From MVRV01 sp964469905 (lineage in GTDB: Bacteria; Desulfobacterota; Syntrophia; Syntrophales; Smithellaceae): 64,000 nucleotides of DNA. The notes under the pieces are model-generated. The model was not told the DNA's origin. It did not search any database and was given only the letters and a program-made list of their open reading frames with translations. Location: positions 20,883 to 84,882 of the forward strand of contig CAYXZW010000008.1 in NCBI GenBank assembly GCA_964469905.1, written 5' to 3'. The translations under genes and the position numbers were made by a program. Of this stretch, positions 50,165 through 60,002 are shown piece by piece; the stretch's first letter is position 1, and each line of letters begins with the position of its first letter.

Positions 50165-51415
50165 TTAGAGAGAAAAAGCCGGGGGATGATTGCGGAAGCG
50201 AAAAAATAATGCTCCGAGAATACAGCATATTCCGCCGGCGAAGAAGGTTAGTGGGACACCCAGGCTACCGGCTACACTTCCGGCCAGCAGGCTGCCAAAA
50301 GGCGCCATACCTAAAAAGGAAACGGCAAAAAAACTGATCATCCGTCCGCGCTTGTCATCGTCCACATTAGTCTGCAGCCAGGTATTGCTGGAAGCAACCT
50401 GGATCATTATTCCGAAGCCGGCCAGGAACACCAGTAATAAAGAAATCACCGGAGAGCGCGATAGTGATAGACCGATAATTCCCAGTCCGAAGACGCCAAC
50501 GGCCAGAGGGATGTTTTTACGCAGGCCTTTGACATTTATTCGAGAAGCCAGATAAAAAGCGCCCAGTAGTGCTCCTGCTCCGAGCGACGACATTAAAAAT
50601 CCCAGAGTCTGCGGGCCGCCTTGCAGAATGTCTTTGGCATAGGCGGGCATCAGGACAACAAAGGGTATGCCCATGATGCTGGTTAACGCCATCAACAGGA
50701 GTATTGATTTCATTTTCTGGTCACGAAAAACATAAAAAAACCCTTCTTTTAATTCTTCCAGCATCCCGTTGTTTTTAGTTTCTTTTTTGATATAAACTAT
50801 CTGCATGCCCAGCAATGCAGCGATAACAGCAATATAACTCAGACCGTTGATCAGAAAGCAAATTCCTTCCCCGACAGCGGCAATCAAAATACCGGCAATA
50901 AAAGGTCCCAAGAAACGTGTTCCATTAAACATGGCGGAATTTAAAGCGATAGCATTACCCAGGTCTTTGCGGTCTTCAATCATATCAATGATAAAAGATT
51001 GTCTCGCCGGAACATCAAAGGCATTGATGCAGCCAATAAAAAAACTAAGGACGATTATTGGCCAGACAGTTATTCTGTCAGTCAGGACTAATGCCGCCAA
51101 AGTTAAAGCCTGGATCATGGATAAAATCTGCGTCCAGATTAAGATTCTGTGCTTGTTCATCCGGTCGGACCAGACACCGGCAAAAGGGGAGATGACAAAT
51201 GTCGGAAACTGGCTGATGAAACCAACAAGTCCCAGCAAAAAAATGGAATTGGTCATTCGATAGACCAGCCAGCTTACAGCAATTTGCTGCATCCAGGTGC
51301 CGATGAGCGAAATAAATTGCCCCAGGTAAAACAACCGGTAATTGCGGTATTGTAAGGCGCGAAAGGTCAGCTTGAATCTGCCGATGGTTCCGGAAAGAGT
51401 TTCATTCGGATTCAT
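50165..51415 (-). CDS. MFS exporter (EntS/MFS_3-like)
   Basis: A 416-residue 12-helix transporter of the MFS_3/EntS group (motifs RNYRLFYLGQFISLIGTWMQ; GVWSDRMNKHR between helices 2 and 3; FDVPARQSFIIDMI). Such proteins export siderophores or drugs by proton antiport. It lies 49 bp downstream of the MacB permease gene on the same strand, so it may be the last gene of the tolC-macAB efflux operon. Confidence 0.9.
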   Translation of the reverse strand: MNPNETLSGTIGRFKLTFRALQYRNYRLFYLGQFISLIGTWMQQIAVSWLVYRMTNSIFLLGLVGFISQFPTFVISPFAGVWSDRMNKHRILIWTQILSMIQALTLAALVLTDRITVWPIIVLSFFIGCINAFDVPARQSFIIDMIEDRKDLGNAIALNSAMFNGTRFLGPFIAGILIAAVGEGICFLINGLSYIAVIAALLGMQIVYIKKETKNNGMLEELKEGFFYVFRDQKMKSILLLMALTSIMGIPFVVLMPAYAKDILQGGPQTLGFLMSSLGAGALLGAFYLASRINVKGLRKNIPLAVGVFGLGIIGLSLSRSPVISLLLVFLAGFGIMIQVASSNTWLQTNVDDDKRGRMISFFAVSFLGMAPFGSLLAGSVAGSLGVPLTFFAGGICCILGALFFRFRNHPPAFSL

Positions 51416-51464
51416 AATTATACTTGGTTAGAGATAATAGAATGACATGCATGGTGAAAGTATA

Positions 51465-52694
51465 TTACTCATAGCGCAAGGCGTCAATAGGATTAAGCAG
51501 GGAAGCCTTATACGCCGGATAGAAGCCGAAAAATATTCCAACCAGTCCGGAAAAACTAAAAGCCATTATTATGGATAGAGGAGTAACAATTGTTGCCCAG
51601 CCGGCGAAAGCCGATAAGAGAGAAGAACCGGTTACTCCCAGGATAATGCCGAAAATACCGCCAATTAAAGAAAGAGTAAGCGCTTCGATAATGAACTGAA
51701 TACGAATGTCCCAGGTCTTTGCTCCGATCGACATCCGAATGCCTATTTCTCTTGTTCTTTCGGTAACCGAAACCAGCATGATATTCATAATGCCGATCCC
51801 ACCTATCAGTAAGGAAATGGAGGCGATGGCACCCAGTAATATCGTCATTACCTTGGCGGATTGTTCCGCCACCTGCATCATCTGCGAGAGGTTTCTAACC
51901 GTGAAGTCATCTTCTTTGTTCGGGCCGCTGCGGTGCCTTTGGCGCAGCAATTCCGTAACCTGTTTTTCCGCAAGCGACATATCTTCAGCACTTCTGCCCT
52001 TGACCATGATGGAGCGCACCATTCCCGGTACAGATGAACCCACGATTTTCTTTTGTGCGGTGGTAACCGGGATATAGATAACATCATCCTGATCTTGTCC
52101 CATAATAGATTGTCCTTTTGGCTCTAGAATGCCAATTACCATAAAAGGAACTTTTTTGATGCGAATTATCTGCCCTATCGGATCAATGCCTCCGAAGAGG
52201 TTATCCACAACTGTTTGTCCTAAAATGCAGACTTTAGTAGCAGAACGGATGTCCTGGTCAATAAAGTTTCTTCCGGCCACAAGAGCACAGTCCTTTACTT
52301 CCAGAATACCGGGCGATGTCCCATAGATTCCTGTTGCCCAGTTTTGATTGCCATAAACAACTTGTGCGGCTGTATTAAGAACAGGAGCAACAGCGCTGAC
52401 TGCGGAACATTCCTTTTCAATAGCTTCGGCATCGTCTCGAGTCAGCGTGGAATGGCTGCCGCTGCCCATGCGAATGCCGCCTTGAGTTATGCTGCCGGGA
52501 ATCACGATAAGAAGATTGCTGCCGACGCTGGCTATTTGTTGGGATATTTTTTCGCTGGCGCCGGTGCCGACTGCCAGCATGGTGATTACCGCACCCACAC
52601 CGATGATTATGCCCAGCATGGTGAGGAAAGAGCGCATCTTATTGACCCACAAAGCCCGCAGAGCAATCTTTAATGTCGAGTTTACATTAATCAT
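51465..52694 (-). CDS. MacB-type ABC permease (mechanotransmission protein)
   Basis: A 409-residue inner-membrane protein with one N-terminal membrane helix (about 20-45; MRSFLTMLGIIIGVGAVITM), a large periplasmic MacB_PCD domain (about 50-270) and three C-terminal helices with the FtsX-like block (RTREIGIRMSIGA). It works with the ATPase and MacA-like adaptor encoded just upstream. Starts with a four-base overlap (ATGA) with the ATPase gene. Substrates could be peptides, siderophores or lipoproteins. Confidence 0.92.
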   Translation of the reverse strand: MINVNSTLKIALRALWVNKMRSFLTMLGIIIGVGAVITMLAVGTGASEKISQQIASVGSNLLIVIPGSITQGGIRMGSGSHSTLTRDDAEAIEKECSAVSAVAPVLNTAAQVVYGNQNWATGIYGTSPGILEVKDCALVAGRNFIDQDIRSATKVCILGQTVVDNLFGGIDPIGQIIRIKKVPFMVIGILEPKGQSIMGQDQDDVIYIPVTTAQKKIVGSSVPGMVRSIMVKGRSAEDMSLAEKQVTELLRQRHRSGPNKEDDFTVRNLSQMMQVAEQSAKVMTILLGAIASISLLIGGIGIMNIMLVSVTERTREIGIRMSIGAKTWDIRIQFIIEALTLSLIGGIFGIILGVTGSSLLSAFAGWATIVTPLSIIMAFSFSGLVGIFFGFYPAYKASLLNPIDALRYE

Positions 52695-53383
52695 TTCTTT
52701 ACCACCGGCTGATCACTGACTATATGGCCGTCGAGAAAACGAATGATACGTTTACTGAAGTTGGCTATATCCTGTTCATGGGTAACGAGGATTATTGTTG
52801 TTTTGAATTCGGAGTTCAATTGAACAAACAATTCCATGATTTCTGCGCTGGTTTTTGTATCGAGGTTGCCGGTGGGTTCATCGGCCAAAATAACCGGAGC
52901 AGCGTTAACCAGAGCACGGGCAATAGCGACCCGCTGCTGTTGACCTCCGGAGAGCTGATTGGGATGATGATCCTCACGACCTACCAGTCCCAGTTTCGCA
53001 AGCGCACTGAAAGCTCTTTTTTTTCTTTCTTTGGCGGCAATGTGATTATAGAGCAGAGGAAGCTCAACATTTTCCAGAGCTGATGTGCGCGGTAAAAGAT
53101 TGAATCCCTGAAAAACAAATCCGATTTTTGAATTGCGAATTTCGGCAAGCTGGTCTTTGCTTAATCCCCCGATGCTTTTACCGTCTAAAAGATAGTCGCC
53201 GCTGGTCTGCTGATCCAGGCAGCCGATCAGGTTCATAAAGGTGGACTTGCCTGATCCTGAAGGTCCCATAATGGCTACAAATTCTCCGGCCTCAATCCGG
53301 ACAGAGATATTTTCGAGGGCATGGACATCATTGTCTCCCACACAATAATGCTTGCTGAGATTTCGTGTTTCAATCAGAGTCAT
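52691..53383 (-). CDS. MacB-type ABC ATPase (LolD-like)
   Basis: A 230-residue ATPase with Walker A GPSGSGKST, signature LSGGQQQRVAIARAL, Walker B VILADEPTGNLD and H-loop THEQD. It belongs to the LolD/MacB subgroup. ATG at 53383 with GGAG six bases before is preferred over a longer frame from 53455 that would overlap macA. The ATPase and permease are separate genes here, unlike the fused MacB of E. coli. Confidence 0.93.
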   Translation of the reverse strand: MTLIETRNLSKHYCVGDNDVHALENISVRIEAGEFVAIMGPSGSGKSTFMNLIGCLDQQTSGDYLLDGKSIGGLSKDQLAEIRNSKIGFVFQGFNLLPRTSALENVELPLLYNHIAAKERKKRAFSALAKLGLVGREDHHPNQLSGGQQQRVAIARALVNAAPVILADEPTGNLDTKTSAEIMELFVQLNSEFKTTIILVTHEQDIANFSKRIIRFLDGHIVSDQPVVKK

Positions 53384-53393
53384 TTTAACTCCA

Positions 53394-54587
53394 TCAACGG
53401 ATGAATCGCGGAGCGCCGGCGGCCGGATCAGTCTTCTTCTTGCTGACTGATGCATCTTCGATGATTATCTGCTGGCCTTCACTTATGTTTCCTGATGTTA
53501 CTTCCGTATATTTACCATCGCTGATGCCGGTTGTAATTTTGGTATATTCAGGTTTTTTGTTTTCCAAAAGCCAGACACCGGGCCCTTTTGCTGTCTTTGA
53601 TACTTTTTGTTCAGGATTGTTAATACTACCTTTCCCGGTTATGGCCGGTTTGAAGCGGAGAGCGGCGTTCGGTATCTTCATGACTCCGGAAACAGTTGCT
53701 GTTTCAATCGCAACATTAGCCGTCATTCCGGGTTTAAGTTTCAAAGATGTGTTGTCAACAGTAATAACAGCGTTATAAGTTACGACATTGGAGATAGTGA
53801 TCGGGGCATTGCGGACAACGAAGACTTTGCCGTGAAAAGTCAGTTCCGGATAAGCATCAACTGTAAAGGTCGCTTTTTGTCCGGCAGATACTTTGCCGAT
53901 ATCGGCTTCATCAACGCTTGTATCTATCTGCATCTTGGTTAAATCCTGGGCGATGGTAAATAGGGTCGGGGTCTGAAAACTTGCCGCGACCGTCTGGCCG
54001 ATATCAACATTGCGGGAAATAACAGTGCCGTTAACCGGGGAAAGTATCCGGCTATATTTTAAATTGATAGAGGAAGAATCCAGCGCTGCCTGAGTCTGTT
54101 GAATCTGCGCTTCGGCGATTTTTACCTGGGCTTGCGCAGAAAGAAAATTTGTCTGGGCGGTATCCAGATCGCTTTTAGCGATAAAATTTTTAGCAAAGAG
54201 AGTTTTATTTCTTTCATAAGTTGTTTGAGTATCGCGCAGCGTCACCTGCGATTTTTCCAGGGTGGCTTTTGCCGACATTAAATTAGCCCGTGCCTGTCCG
54301 ACCTGGGCTTCAAAGATGGAAGGGTCGATCTGAGCTAACAGTTGTCCTTGTTTTACCGGTGAATTAAAATCGGCGAAAAGCTGTTTAATTGTTCCCGAAA
54401 CCTGAGTTCCCACCTGAACCGTAGTTACTGCATTGACGGTGCCGGTTGCCGAAACGGTGGATTTGATATCGCCACGGGTTGTTTTTTCAGTTATATAATT
54501 CGGGCCGTTTTTATTAGATTGGAAAACAAAAAAAAGTGCCGTTCCCAAAGCGACAATTATGATCACCGCGATAATAGCTTTTTTCAT
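53394..54587 (-). CDS. macA: MacA-like periplasmic adaptor (membrane fusion protein)
   Basis: A 397-residue adaptor with an N-terminal membrane anchor (about 5-22), lipoyl halves (VQVGTQVSGTIKQLFADFNS and YSRILSPVNGTVISRNVDIG), an alpha hairpin (about 95-165) and beta-barrel domains. It bridges the MacB-type transporter to TolC. Start overlaps the tolC-like stop (ATGA). Order tolC-macA-macB ATPase-macB permease shows one tripartite pump. Confidence 0.93.
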   Translation of the reverse strand: MKKAIIAVIIIVALGTALFFVFQSNKNGPNYITEKTTRGDIKSTVSATGTVNAVTTVQVGTQVSGTIKQLFADFNSPVKQGQLLAQIDPSIFEAQVGQARANLMSAKATLEKSQVTLRDTQTTYERNKTLFAKNFIAKSDLDTAQTNFLSAQAQVKIAEAQIQQTQAALDSSSINLKYSRILSPVNGTVISRNVDIGQTVAASFQTPTLFTIAQDLTKMQIDTSVDEADIGKVSAGQKATFTVDAYPELTFHGKVFVVRNAPITISNVVTYNAVITVDNTSLKLKPGMTANVAIETATVSGVMKIPNAALRFKPAITGKGSINNPEQKVSKTAKGPGVWLLENKKPEYTKITTGISDGKYTEVTSGNISEGQQIIIEDASVSKKKTDPAAGAPRFIR

Positions 54588-55861
54588 TTATTAACTCCCA
54601 TTGCTTTTTGCAGGCTCGCCTGTGTTACCGAGTAGTCGGACAAAGCGGTAATATAAGTCATCTTGGCATTATTTAAAGAAATCATGGCATCAGTAATTTC
54701 AATGTAGCTGCCGACGCCGGAAGTATATCGGCCGCGGGCCAGTTCTACATTCTCTTCAGCCTGCCGTACGATAGTTTTGCCGGCGGCAATTCGCAGCTCG
54801 GCTTCTTTCATGGAGAGATATGCCGATTCTACCTCCAGAGATACTTTCTGCTTCAATGTATCCTCATTTGCCCGGAGAACATCCAAATTCGCCCGGGCTT
54901 CCTGTACTTGATATTGAGTGGATTGTCCGGTGAACAGAGGGAAGGTCAACGTAACTCCGACATTCCAGGCTTTATCCATTGCCAGATCATCTCCGGTGTA
55001 GCCGTATGCGGCATTTCCTGATAACACGGGAAAATATCCTTTTTTATTCAAATCAATTGTTTTCTCCAGCATTTCTTTTTTCTTTGTTATGGAAAGAAGA
55101 TCAGGCCTGTTCTTATCGGCATTCTGCAGAGCATCGGTTAATGAGATTTCGTAAGGTTTGTAGATCAGATTATCTTGAATTTCATATTCGGGCGAAACGG
55201 TTATTCCCATGGCATTGTTGAGATTTACCTTGGCAATACGCAGGGCATTTTCCGCTTTGAGTAAATTAATCCGGGCATTGCTCAAATTAACTTCTGCACT
55301 GGTAACATCGATCTTGGAGCTTTTCCCTGCTTCAAAAAAGGCCTTGGACATTTCATAATGCTGCTGGAACTGGTTTGCTGTTTCCCGGGCTACATCCCTG
55401 CTCATTTTCCCCTGTAGGAATCCAAAATAAAATTGCTTAACATTAAAAATTACCAGTCCTCTGACATCTAGCAGATCGGCTTGAGATGATTCTTTGCTTA
55501 AACTTTGTATTTCAACGGAAGTGGCTGTTTTGCCAAAATCAAAAACATTCTGGCTTAAATTCAAAGTATTGGAATACTGATTGTAAGGATCATTTCTTAA
55601 TGAAGAAGGAGCCGGGCCGATGCGCTGGTAATTGGACTGAAAGGTTAATTGCGGATAATAATTTGCTCGGGCCTGGCCGATTTTGCTTTCACTTGCCCTT
55701 ATTGTGCCTGCGGCGGCATTAAGATTGGGATGCTGTTGCAGGGCGATATCAATGCATTGCTGTAAATTAAGCACATCACCTTTTTTGATTGGATCTGCCC
55801 CATAGGATGTCGAGCCCAACAGAAGAAATATGATTAATCCGTAGAAGATTATTTTATTCAT
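54584..55861 (-). CDS. TolC-family outer-membrane efflux protein
   Basis: A 425-residue exported protein with a signal peptide (about 1-22) and the duplicated TolC/OMF layout: LNLQQCIDIALQQHPNLNAA near the start, long Ala/Gln-rich helices, and a repeated strand-helix pattern (DVFDFGKTATSVEIQ-like and FPLFTGQSTQYQVQEARANL). It forms the outer-membrane duct of the pump. First gene of the operon; its promoter must lie in 55862-56140. Confidence 0.93.
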   Translation of the reverse strand: MNKIIFYGLIIFLLLGSTSYGADPIKKGDVLNLQQCIDIALQQHPNLNAAAGTIRASESKIGQARANYYPQLTFQSNYQRIGPAPSSLRNDPYNQYSNTLNLSQNVFDFGKTATSVEIQSLSKESSQADLLDVRGLVIFNVKQFYFGFLQGKMSRDVARETANQFQQHYEMSKAFFEAGKSSKIDVTSAEVNLSNARINLLKAENALRIAKVNLNNAMGITVSPEYEIQDNLIYKPYEISLTDALQNADKNRPDLLSITKKKEMLEKTIDLNKKGYFPVLSGNAAYGYTGDDLAMDKAWNVGVTLTFPLFTGQSTQYQVQEARANLDVLRANEDTLKQKVSLEVESAYLSMKEAELRIAAGKTIVRQAEENVELARGRYTSGVGSYIEITDAMISLNNAKMTYITALSDYSVTQASLQKAMGVNK

Positions 55862-56213
55862 AAGCAGTCCTGACTAAAGTAATTGATCATTTTTCAATGA
55901 TTTGTTTATCACAAGTTATGCTCTGCTCAAATATAAACATAATCAATTTCAAGTTTTATGTTTTTATGATATTTTTGGACAGTCAATAAGCAAAGCTTAT
56001 GCCGGGAGGGCGTATAATTGTAAGACGTTGTTAATAAAAGGAAAAAAATTGTAACACATCATGAAACAAATGAAAGCAACTGGATAATATGTATCCACCT
56101 GGTTAAATAATAACCACAAAATAGCAATTTTGGAAGTTAGCTGGTAAATGTCGAAAGAATTTGTTAGGATGCAAACCGTTATCAATAAAAAACAGGAAAG
56201 GATGGTACTTAAA
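55862..56213. other. Divergent intergenic region between the efflux operon and ferritin
   Basis: About 350 bp of AT-rich DNA with the promoters of both units. A TATAAT at 56013-56018 (+ strand) could be a -10 for ferritin, but no good -35 is in place. No Fur-box-like repeat was recognised. Confidence 0.45.
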
Positions 56214-56750
56214 ATGATTGAGAAAAAAGTAAGAGATGCAATGAACGAACAGGTTAAGCATGAACTCGAATCCTTTTATATCTATATGTCCATGGTTGCG
56301 TATTTTCACTCCCAGAATCTGGACGGTATGGCGCACTGGATGCGCTGCCAGGCTCATGAAGAAATGATTCACGCCATGAAGTTTTTTGATCATATCATCG
56401 ATCGGGGCGGAAAAGTAGTTCTGTTGGATTTAAAACAGCTCAAGACAACCTGGAAGAAACCTTTAGAGGCCTGGCAGGATGCTTATGAACACGAAAAGTT
56501 TATTACGGCCAAGATTATTAATCTTACCAAAATAGCGCGCGAGGTAAATGATTACACATCGGAGCCTATTCTTTCCTGGTTCTTAAATGAACAGATCGAG
56601 GAAGAAAAAAATACGGAGAAAGTATTACGTGAACTGGCAATGGTGGAAGCTTCCAAAGAAGGTATTTTAATGCTGGATCGGGAACTGGCAGCTCGCGTAT
56701 TTCCAGCCGGTTCCCCACTTAATCCCCTAGCTTATAATGTGGCTGGTTAA
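56214..56750 (+). CDS. Ferritin (non-haem, FtnA-like)
   Basis: A 178-residue four-helix ferritin. Ferroxidase residues are in KHELESFYIYMSM (Glu), ARWM-type helix HWMRCQAHEEMIHAMKFF (Glu, His) and NEQIEEEKNTEKVL (Glu, Gln region). Stores iron and guards against Fenton chemistry when an anaerobe meets oxygen. The ATG at 56214 gives the usual family length; upstream in-frame ATGs lack a ribosome site. Followed closely by the thioesterase gene. Confidence 0.92.
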   Translation: MIEKKVRDAMNEQVKHELESFYIYMSMVAYFHSQNLDGMAHWMRCQAHEEMIHAMKFFDHIIDRGGKVVLLDLKQLKTTWKKPLEAWQDAYEHEKFITAKIINLTKIAREVNDYTSEPILSWFLNEQIEEEKNTEKVLRELAMVEASKEGILMLDRELAARVFPAGSPLNPLAYNVAG

Positions 56751-56776
56751 AACAGAATTGTTTTAGGAGGCAGATT

Positions 56777-57214
56777 ATAACGGATTATACTAAATATCTG
56801 AAAAAGATATTCGCCGGACAAAAGGGGCTGAATCCTTTTATGGATTTCGTTGGTATAAAGCCCGTAGAATTCAAAGAAGGCTATGCGCAGTTTCGCATGG
56901 CTGTGCGTCCGGAACATCTGCAGGCCGCCGGCAGAATGCAGGGCGGCCTGATAGTTGCTTTGGCGGATGAAGCCATTGCTCATGCCATGGTTACTCAATT
57001 AACACACGAAGAAGGATTAACCACAATTGAGCTCAAAAGTAATTTTCTGGCAGGGGTGACTTCCGGCGACCTTATCGCCACTGCAACTGTCTTTAAGAAA
57101 GGGGACAGTCTGATTATCGGCGATTGCCTGGTAACGGACGATAAAGACAGAAATATCTGCCGCGTCTCGGCGACATTTCTCCTGCTGAAGAAGAAGGATA
57201 AGATGGCTCCGTAA
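56777..57214 (+). CDS. PaaI-type hotdog thioesterase with apparent non-AUG start
   Basis: A roughly 145-residue single-hotdog thioesterase: AAGRMQGGLIVALADEAIAHA is the family hallmark (catalytic Gly-Gly and Asp-Glu region), followed by TTIELKSNFLAGVTSGDL. The first ATG (56840) would drop about 20 residues of the family's usual N-terminal helix. A perfect AGGAGG at 56765-56770 is followed by in-frame ATT (56774), ATA (56777) and ACG (56780), then DYTKYLKKIF; no AUG/GUG/UUG is present. ATA, six bases from AGGAGG, is the best-placed start. It probably hydrolyses aryl- or acyl-CoA. Confidence 0.8.
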   Translation: MTDYTKYLKKIFAGQKGLNPFMDFVGIKPVEFKEGYAQFRMAVRPEHLQAAGRMQGGLIVALADEAIAHAMVTQLTHEEGLTTIELKSNFLAGVTSGDLIATATVFKKGDSLIIGDCLVTDDKDRNICRVSATFLLLKKKDKMAP

Positions 57215-57402
57215 GCAAAGCTTTGCTAGAGTAATCTGCTTGATCCTCCAAAACAATAAAATGACAACTAATTTATTGACCACCGGTCTTAAATTTGTTA
57301 ATTAACTGCGCACTGTGCACAAATTATACAATTTCTGCGGTAAGTTATTGCATGTTAAACCGCAAGCAAAAGGGTATTGGTATTCCGATAAGGAGATTAA
57401 AC

Positions 57403-58053
57403 TTGATCGATCTGCACACTCATTCCATTTTCAGCGATGGCGATTTAATTCCGGCAGAACTGGTTCAGCGAGCATATTCCGCCGGTTACAAAGCAATAGC
57501 AATAACCGATCATGCCGATCATTCTAATTATGATTTTATTATTCCCCGTCTGATCAAAGGTTGTTCCCAGATCACGAGAAAAGGCAATATAAAGGTTTTG
57601 CCGGGAATTGAACTCACGCATGTCGATCCAGGCGATATTGCCGCTCTGGCATCCGAGGCACGCAAACTGGGGGCAAAAATCATTGTTGTCCATGGCGAAA
57701 CGCTGGTTGAGCCGGTACCCGCCGGAACAAATAAGGCAGCGCTGCAGGCGGATATTGATATCCTGGCGCATCCTGGGCTGATCACCGAAGATGAAGTTCA
57801 GCTGGCTGCCAGCCGGGGCATTTATCTGGAGATTACCACCCGCAAAGGCCATAGCTTCAGCAATGGACATGTCGCTGCGCTTGCCCGCCGGTTTAAAGCG
57901 CAACTGGTCTTGGATAATGATGCCCATTCTGCCGCCGATTTTGTCGGCCTGGAAATGGCAATGAAAATTGCGGGTGGAGCAGGTTTAGCTACGGATGAAA
58001 TAGCCGCCATGTTTGCCAATTCGCAAAACCTTTTAAGGAAGGTGTGCGCGTGA
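57403..58053 (+). CDS. PHP-domain metal-dependent hydrolase
   Basis: A 216-residue PHP-fold protein. Metal-binding motifs: HTHSIFSDG (HxH near residue 5), ITDHADH, GIELTHV and a late NDAHS. PHP proteins are phosphoesterases such as histidinol phosphatase; here the substrate is unknown. The TTG at 57403 has AAGGAG seven bases upstream; a longer frame from 57295 has no support. It is the first gene of a six-gene operon and may trim a phosphate from a pathway intermediate. Confidence 0.88.
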   Translation: MIDLHTHSIFSDGDLIPAELVQRAYSAGYKAIAITDHADHSNYDFIIPRLIKGCSQITRKGNIKVLPGIELTHVDPGDIAALASEARKLGAKIIVVHGETLVEPVPAGTNKAALQADIDILAHPGLITEDEVQLAASRGIYLEITTRKGHSFSNGHVAALARRFKAQLVLDNDAHSAADFVGLEMAMKIAGGAGLATDEIAAMFANSQNLLRKVCA

Positions 58054-59303
58054 CGAGAAATAGCGGCAAACAACCTTTGAAAATATGCATGCTGACATAC
58101 AGGGGAAATCCCTCTTCCGGCGGGCAGGGTGTTTATGTAAAACATCTAAGCAAGGCCCTGGCTGATCTGGGTCATCAGGTGGAAGTGCTTTCCGGGCCAC
58201 CCTATCCGCAGCTCGATGCCCAGATTAAATTGCACAAACTGCCCAGTCTTGATCTTTACAATGCCGAGCATTTATTTCGAGTAAAAGAATACCGCGACCT
58301 TGCTCATCCCTTAAATATGTATGAATTCTTAAGCATGTGTACCGGCGGTTTTCCGGAGCCTTACACTTTCGGGGTTCGTGCACATAATTATCTGCGAAGG
58401 CACAAGTCCAAGTATGATGTTATTCATGACAACCAATGCCTAGCTTACGGTATCGGCATGATCGCCGAGAGCGGTATTCCCACTGTTGCTACGATTCATC
58501 ACCCGATTACCGTTGATAAACAGGAGGAGTTGAAGGCGGCAAGGTCTCTGTTGAAGAAAATGAAAATAAGGCACTGGTATTCTTTCATCCGGATGCAGAA
58601 GAAAGTTGCCCGAAAGCTGTCTCATATTATCACAGTTTCCGAATGTTCTCGCCGGGACATAGCGCAGGAATTCGCCATTCAGGAGTCCAAGTTTCGTGTT
58701 GTGTACAATGGTGTCAACATGGAGTATTTTTATCCTGTTGATAACCCCCGGAGGCCTGATAATTCCCTTATTGTTACCAACAGCGCGGATACGCCGCTTA
58801 AAGGATTACGGTATTTACTGGAGGCTGTGTCAGAGGTGAGAAAAAAACGTCCGCTGACCCTAACTGTTATCGGTGAACCAAAGAAAGATAGCATTATCCG
58901 GCAGCTTGTAGGAAACTTAGGTATTGGCGATATAGTTCATTTTACGGGCCGGATAAAGAATGAAGAATTTGCCCGGTATTATGCAGAGACTTCCATAGCG
59001 GTAGTGCCGTCTTTGTACGAGGGTTTCGGAATTCCTGCGGCCGAGGCGATGGCCTGCGGAGTGCCGCTCATCAGCACCAGCGGCGGAGCATTGCCGGAAG
59101 TTGTGGGTGATGCTGGAATTGTAGTTCCTCCTGCTGATTCCGCAGCTCTGGCCAGAGCAATCAACCATCTGATTGATGACACAGCTGAGCGCAAGAGATT
59201 GGCTTGTGCCGGCCTCGAGCGGGTTAATTCCGTTTTCAGCTGGGAGAAGGCGGCTAGCGATGTTGTGAGTGTTTACCGGGAGGCAATCGATGGTAACCGT
59301 TGA
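58050..59303 (+). CDS. GT4-family glycosyltransferase
   Basis: A 417-residue GT-B glycosyltransferase. The acceptor half has the glycine loop NPSSGGQGVYVKHLSKAL; the donor half has GEPKKDSII, GFGIPAAEAMACGVPLIST and the EX7E pattern (EGFGIPAAE). Soluble or membrane-associated; uses a nucleotide-sugar. GTG at 58050 overlaps the PHP stop by four bases and has AAGGAAGG seven bases upstream. Glycosylates an unknown lipid or small-molecule acceptor. Confidence 0.9.
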   Translation: MTRNSGKQPLKICMLTYRGNPSSGGQGVYVKHLSKALADLGHQVEVLSGPPYPQLDAQIKLHKLPSLDLYNAEHLFRVKEYRDLAHPLNMYEFLSMCTGGFPEPYTFGVRAHNYLRRHKSKYDVIHDNQCLAYGIGMIAESGIPTVATIHHPITVDKQEELKAARSLLKKMKIRHWYSFIRMQKKVARKLSHIITVSECSRRDIAQEFAIQESKFRVVYNGVNMEYFYPVDNPRRPDNSLIVTNSADTPLKGLRYLLEAVSEVRKKRPLTLTVIGEPKKDSIIRQLVGNLGIGDIVHFTGRIKNEEFARYYAETSIAVVPSLYEGFGIPAAEAMACGVPLISTSGGALPEVVGDAGIVVPPADSAALARAINHLIDDTAERKRLACAGLERVNSVFSWEKAASDVVSVYREAIDGNR

Positions 59304-60000
59304 TATAAGAGAGCTGAAACTACCACCAAATAGTGTCGTTCTTGATGCGGGTTGTGGGACAGGCAGACATCTGCGGGAACTGGCGAAAATCCCTGATTTG
59401 AAAATAGTCGGCATTGATAAGAATGAAAAAGACTTGCGTGATGCCGGCCAGTCTTTGAAGGATGTGAAGGAAATATTTGGCTACCCCAATAATAACAGCT
59501 CGGTTATGAAAGCGGATATAAATAAACTGCCTTTTGCCGACGAAGCATTCGACTGTGTTATCTGTTCGGAAGTCCTCGAGCATGTTCCGCAACATCATGA
59601 CGCCCTGCAGGAGCTGCTGCGGGTGTTAAAGCCGCAGGGCGATTTAATAATCAGTGTTCCCCGCTATTTTCCCGAAAGAATATGCTGGTTACTTTCACCG
59701 GCATATCATAATGAAGAGGGCGGACATATCCGCATCTATAAAAAAAAGCAGCTCAGGAAAATGCTGGCAGTCCACGGAATTGAATGCTGGAAGATTAATT
59801 ATAAGCATGCGCTTCATGCACCTTACTGGTGGCTGAAATGCATGGTGGGACTGAAGAACGAAGCCCATTGGCTGGTGATGTGTTATAAAAGATTTCTGGA
59901 ATGGGATATTATGCAAAAACCATTTCTGACGAGAATGTTGGAAGGGCTTTTGAATCCGTTTCTGGGAAAGAGCATAGTATTTTATCTACGGAAAGGCTGA
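59290..60000 (+). CDS. Class I SAM-dependent methyltransferase
   Basis: A 236-residue Rossmann methyltransferase: motif I VLDAGCGTGRHL, motif II IVGIDKNEKD, motif IV FDCVICSEVLEHVPQ, and RVLKPQGDLIISVP. It is of the ubiE/tocopherol-type family. The ATG at 59290 (14 bases inside the GT gene) has GGGAGG upstream. A C-terminal Trp/His/Tyr-rich segment (about 160-200) may bind the lipid or aromatic acceptor. Confidence 0.9.
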   Translation: MVTVDIRELKLPPNSVVLDAGCGTGRHLRELAKIPDLKIVGIDKNEKDLRDAGQSLKDVKEIFGYPNNNSSVMKADINKLPFADEAFDCVICSEVLEHVPQHHDALQELLRVLKPQGDLIISVPRYFPERICWLLSPAYHNEEGGHIRIYKKKQLRKMLAVHGIECWKINYKHALHAPYWWLKCMVGLKNEAHWLVMCYKRFLEWDIMQKPFLTRMLEGLLNPFLGKSIVFYLRKG

Positions 60001-60002
60001 CC

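Noticed and set aside
57215..57240. AGCAAAGCTTTGCT palindrome as a terminator
   Set aside because: It is short, has no loop for a stable hairpin and no T-tract.
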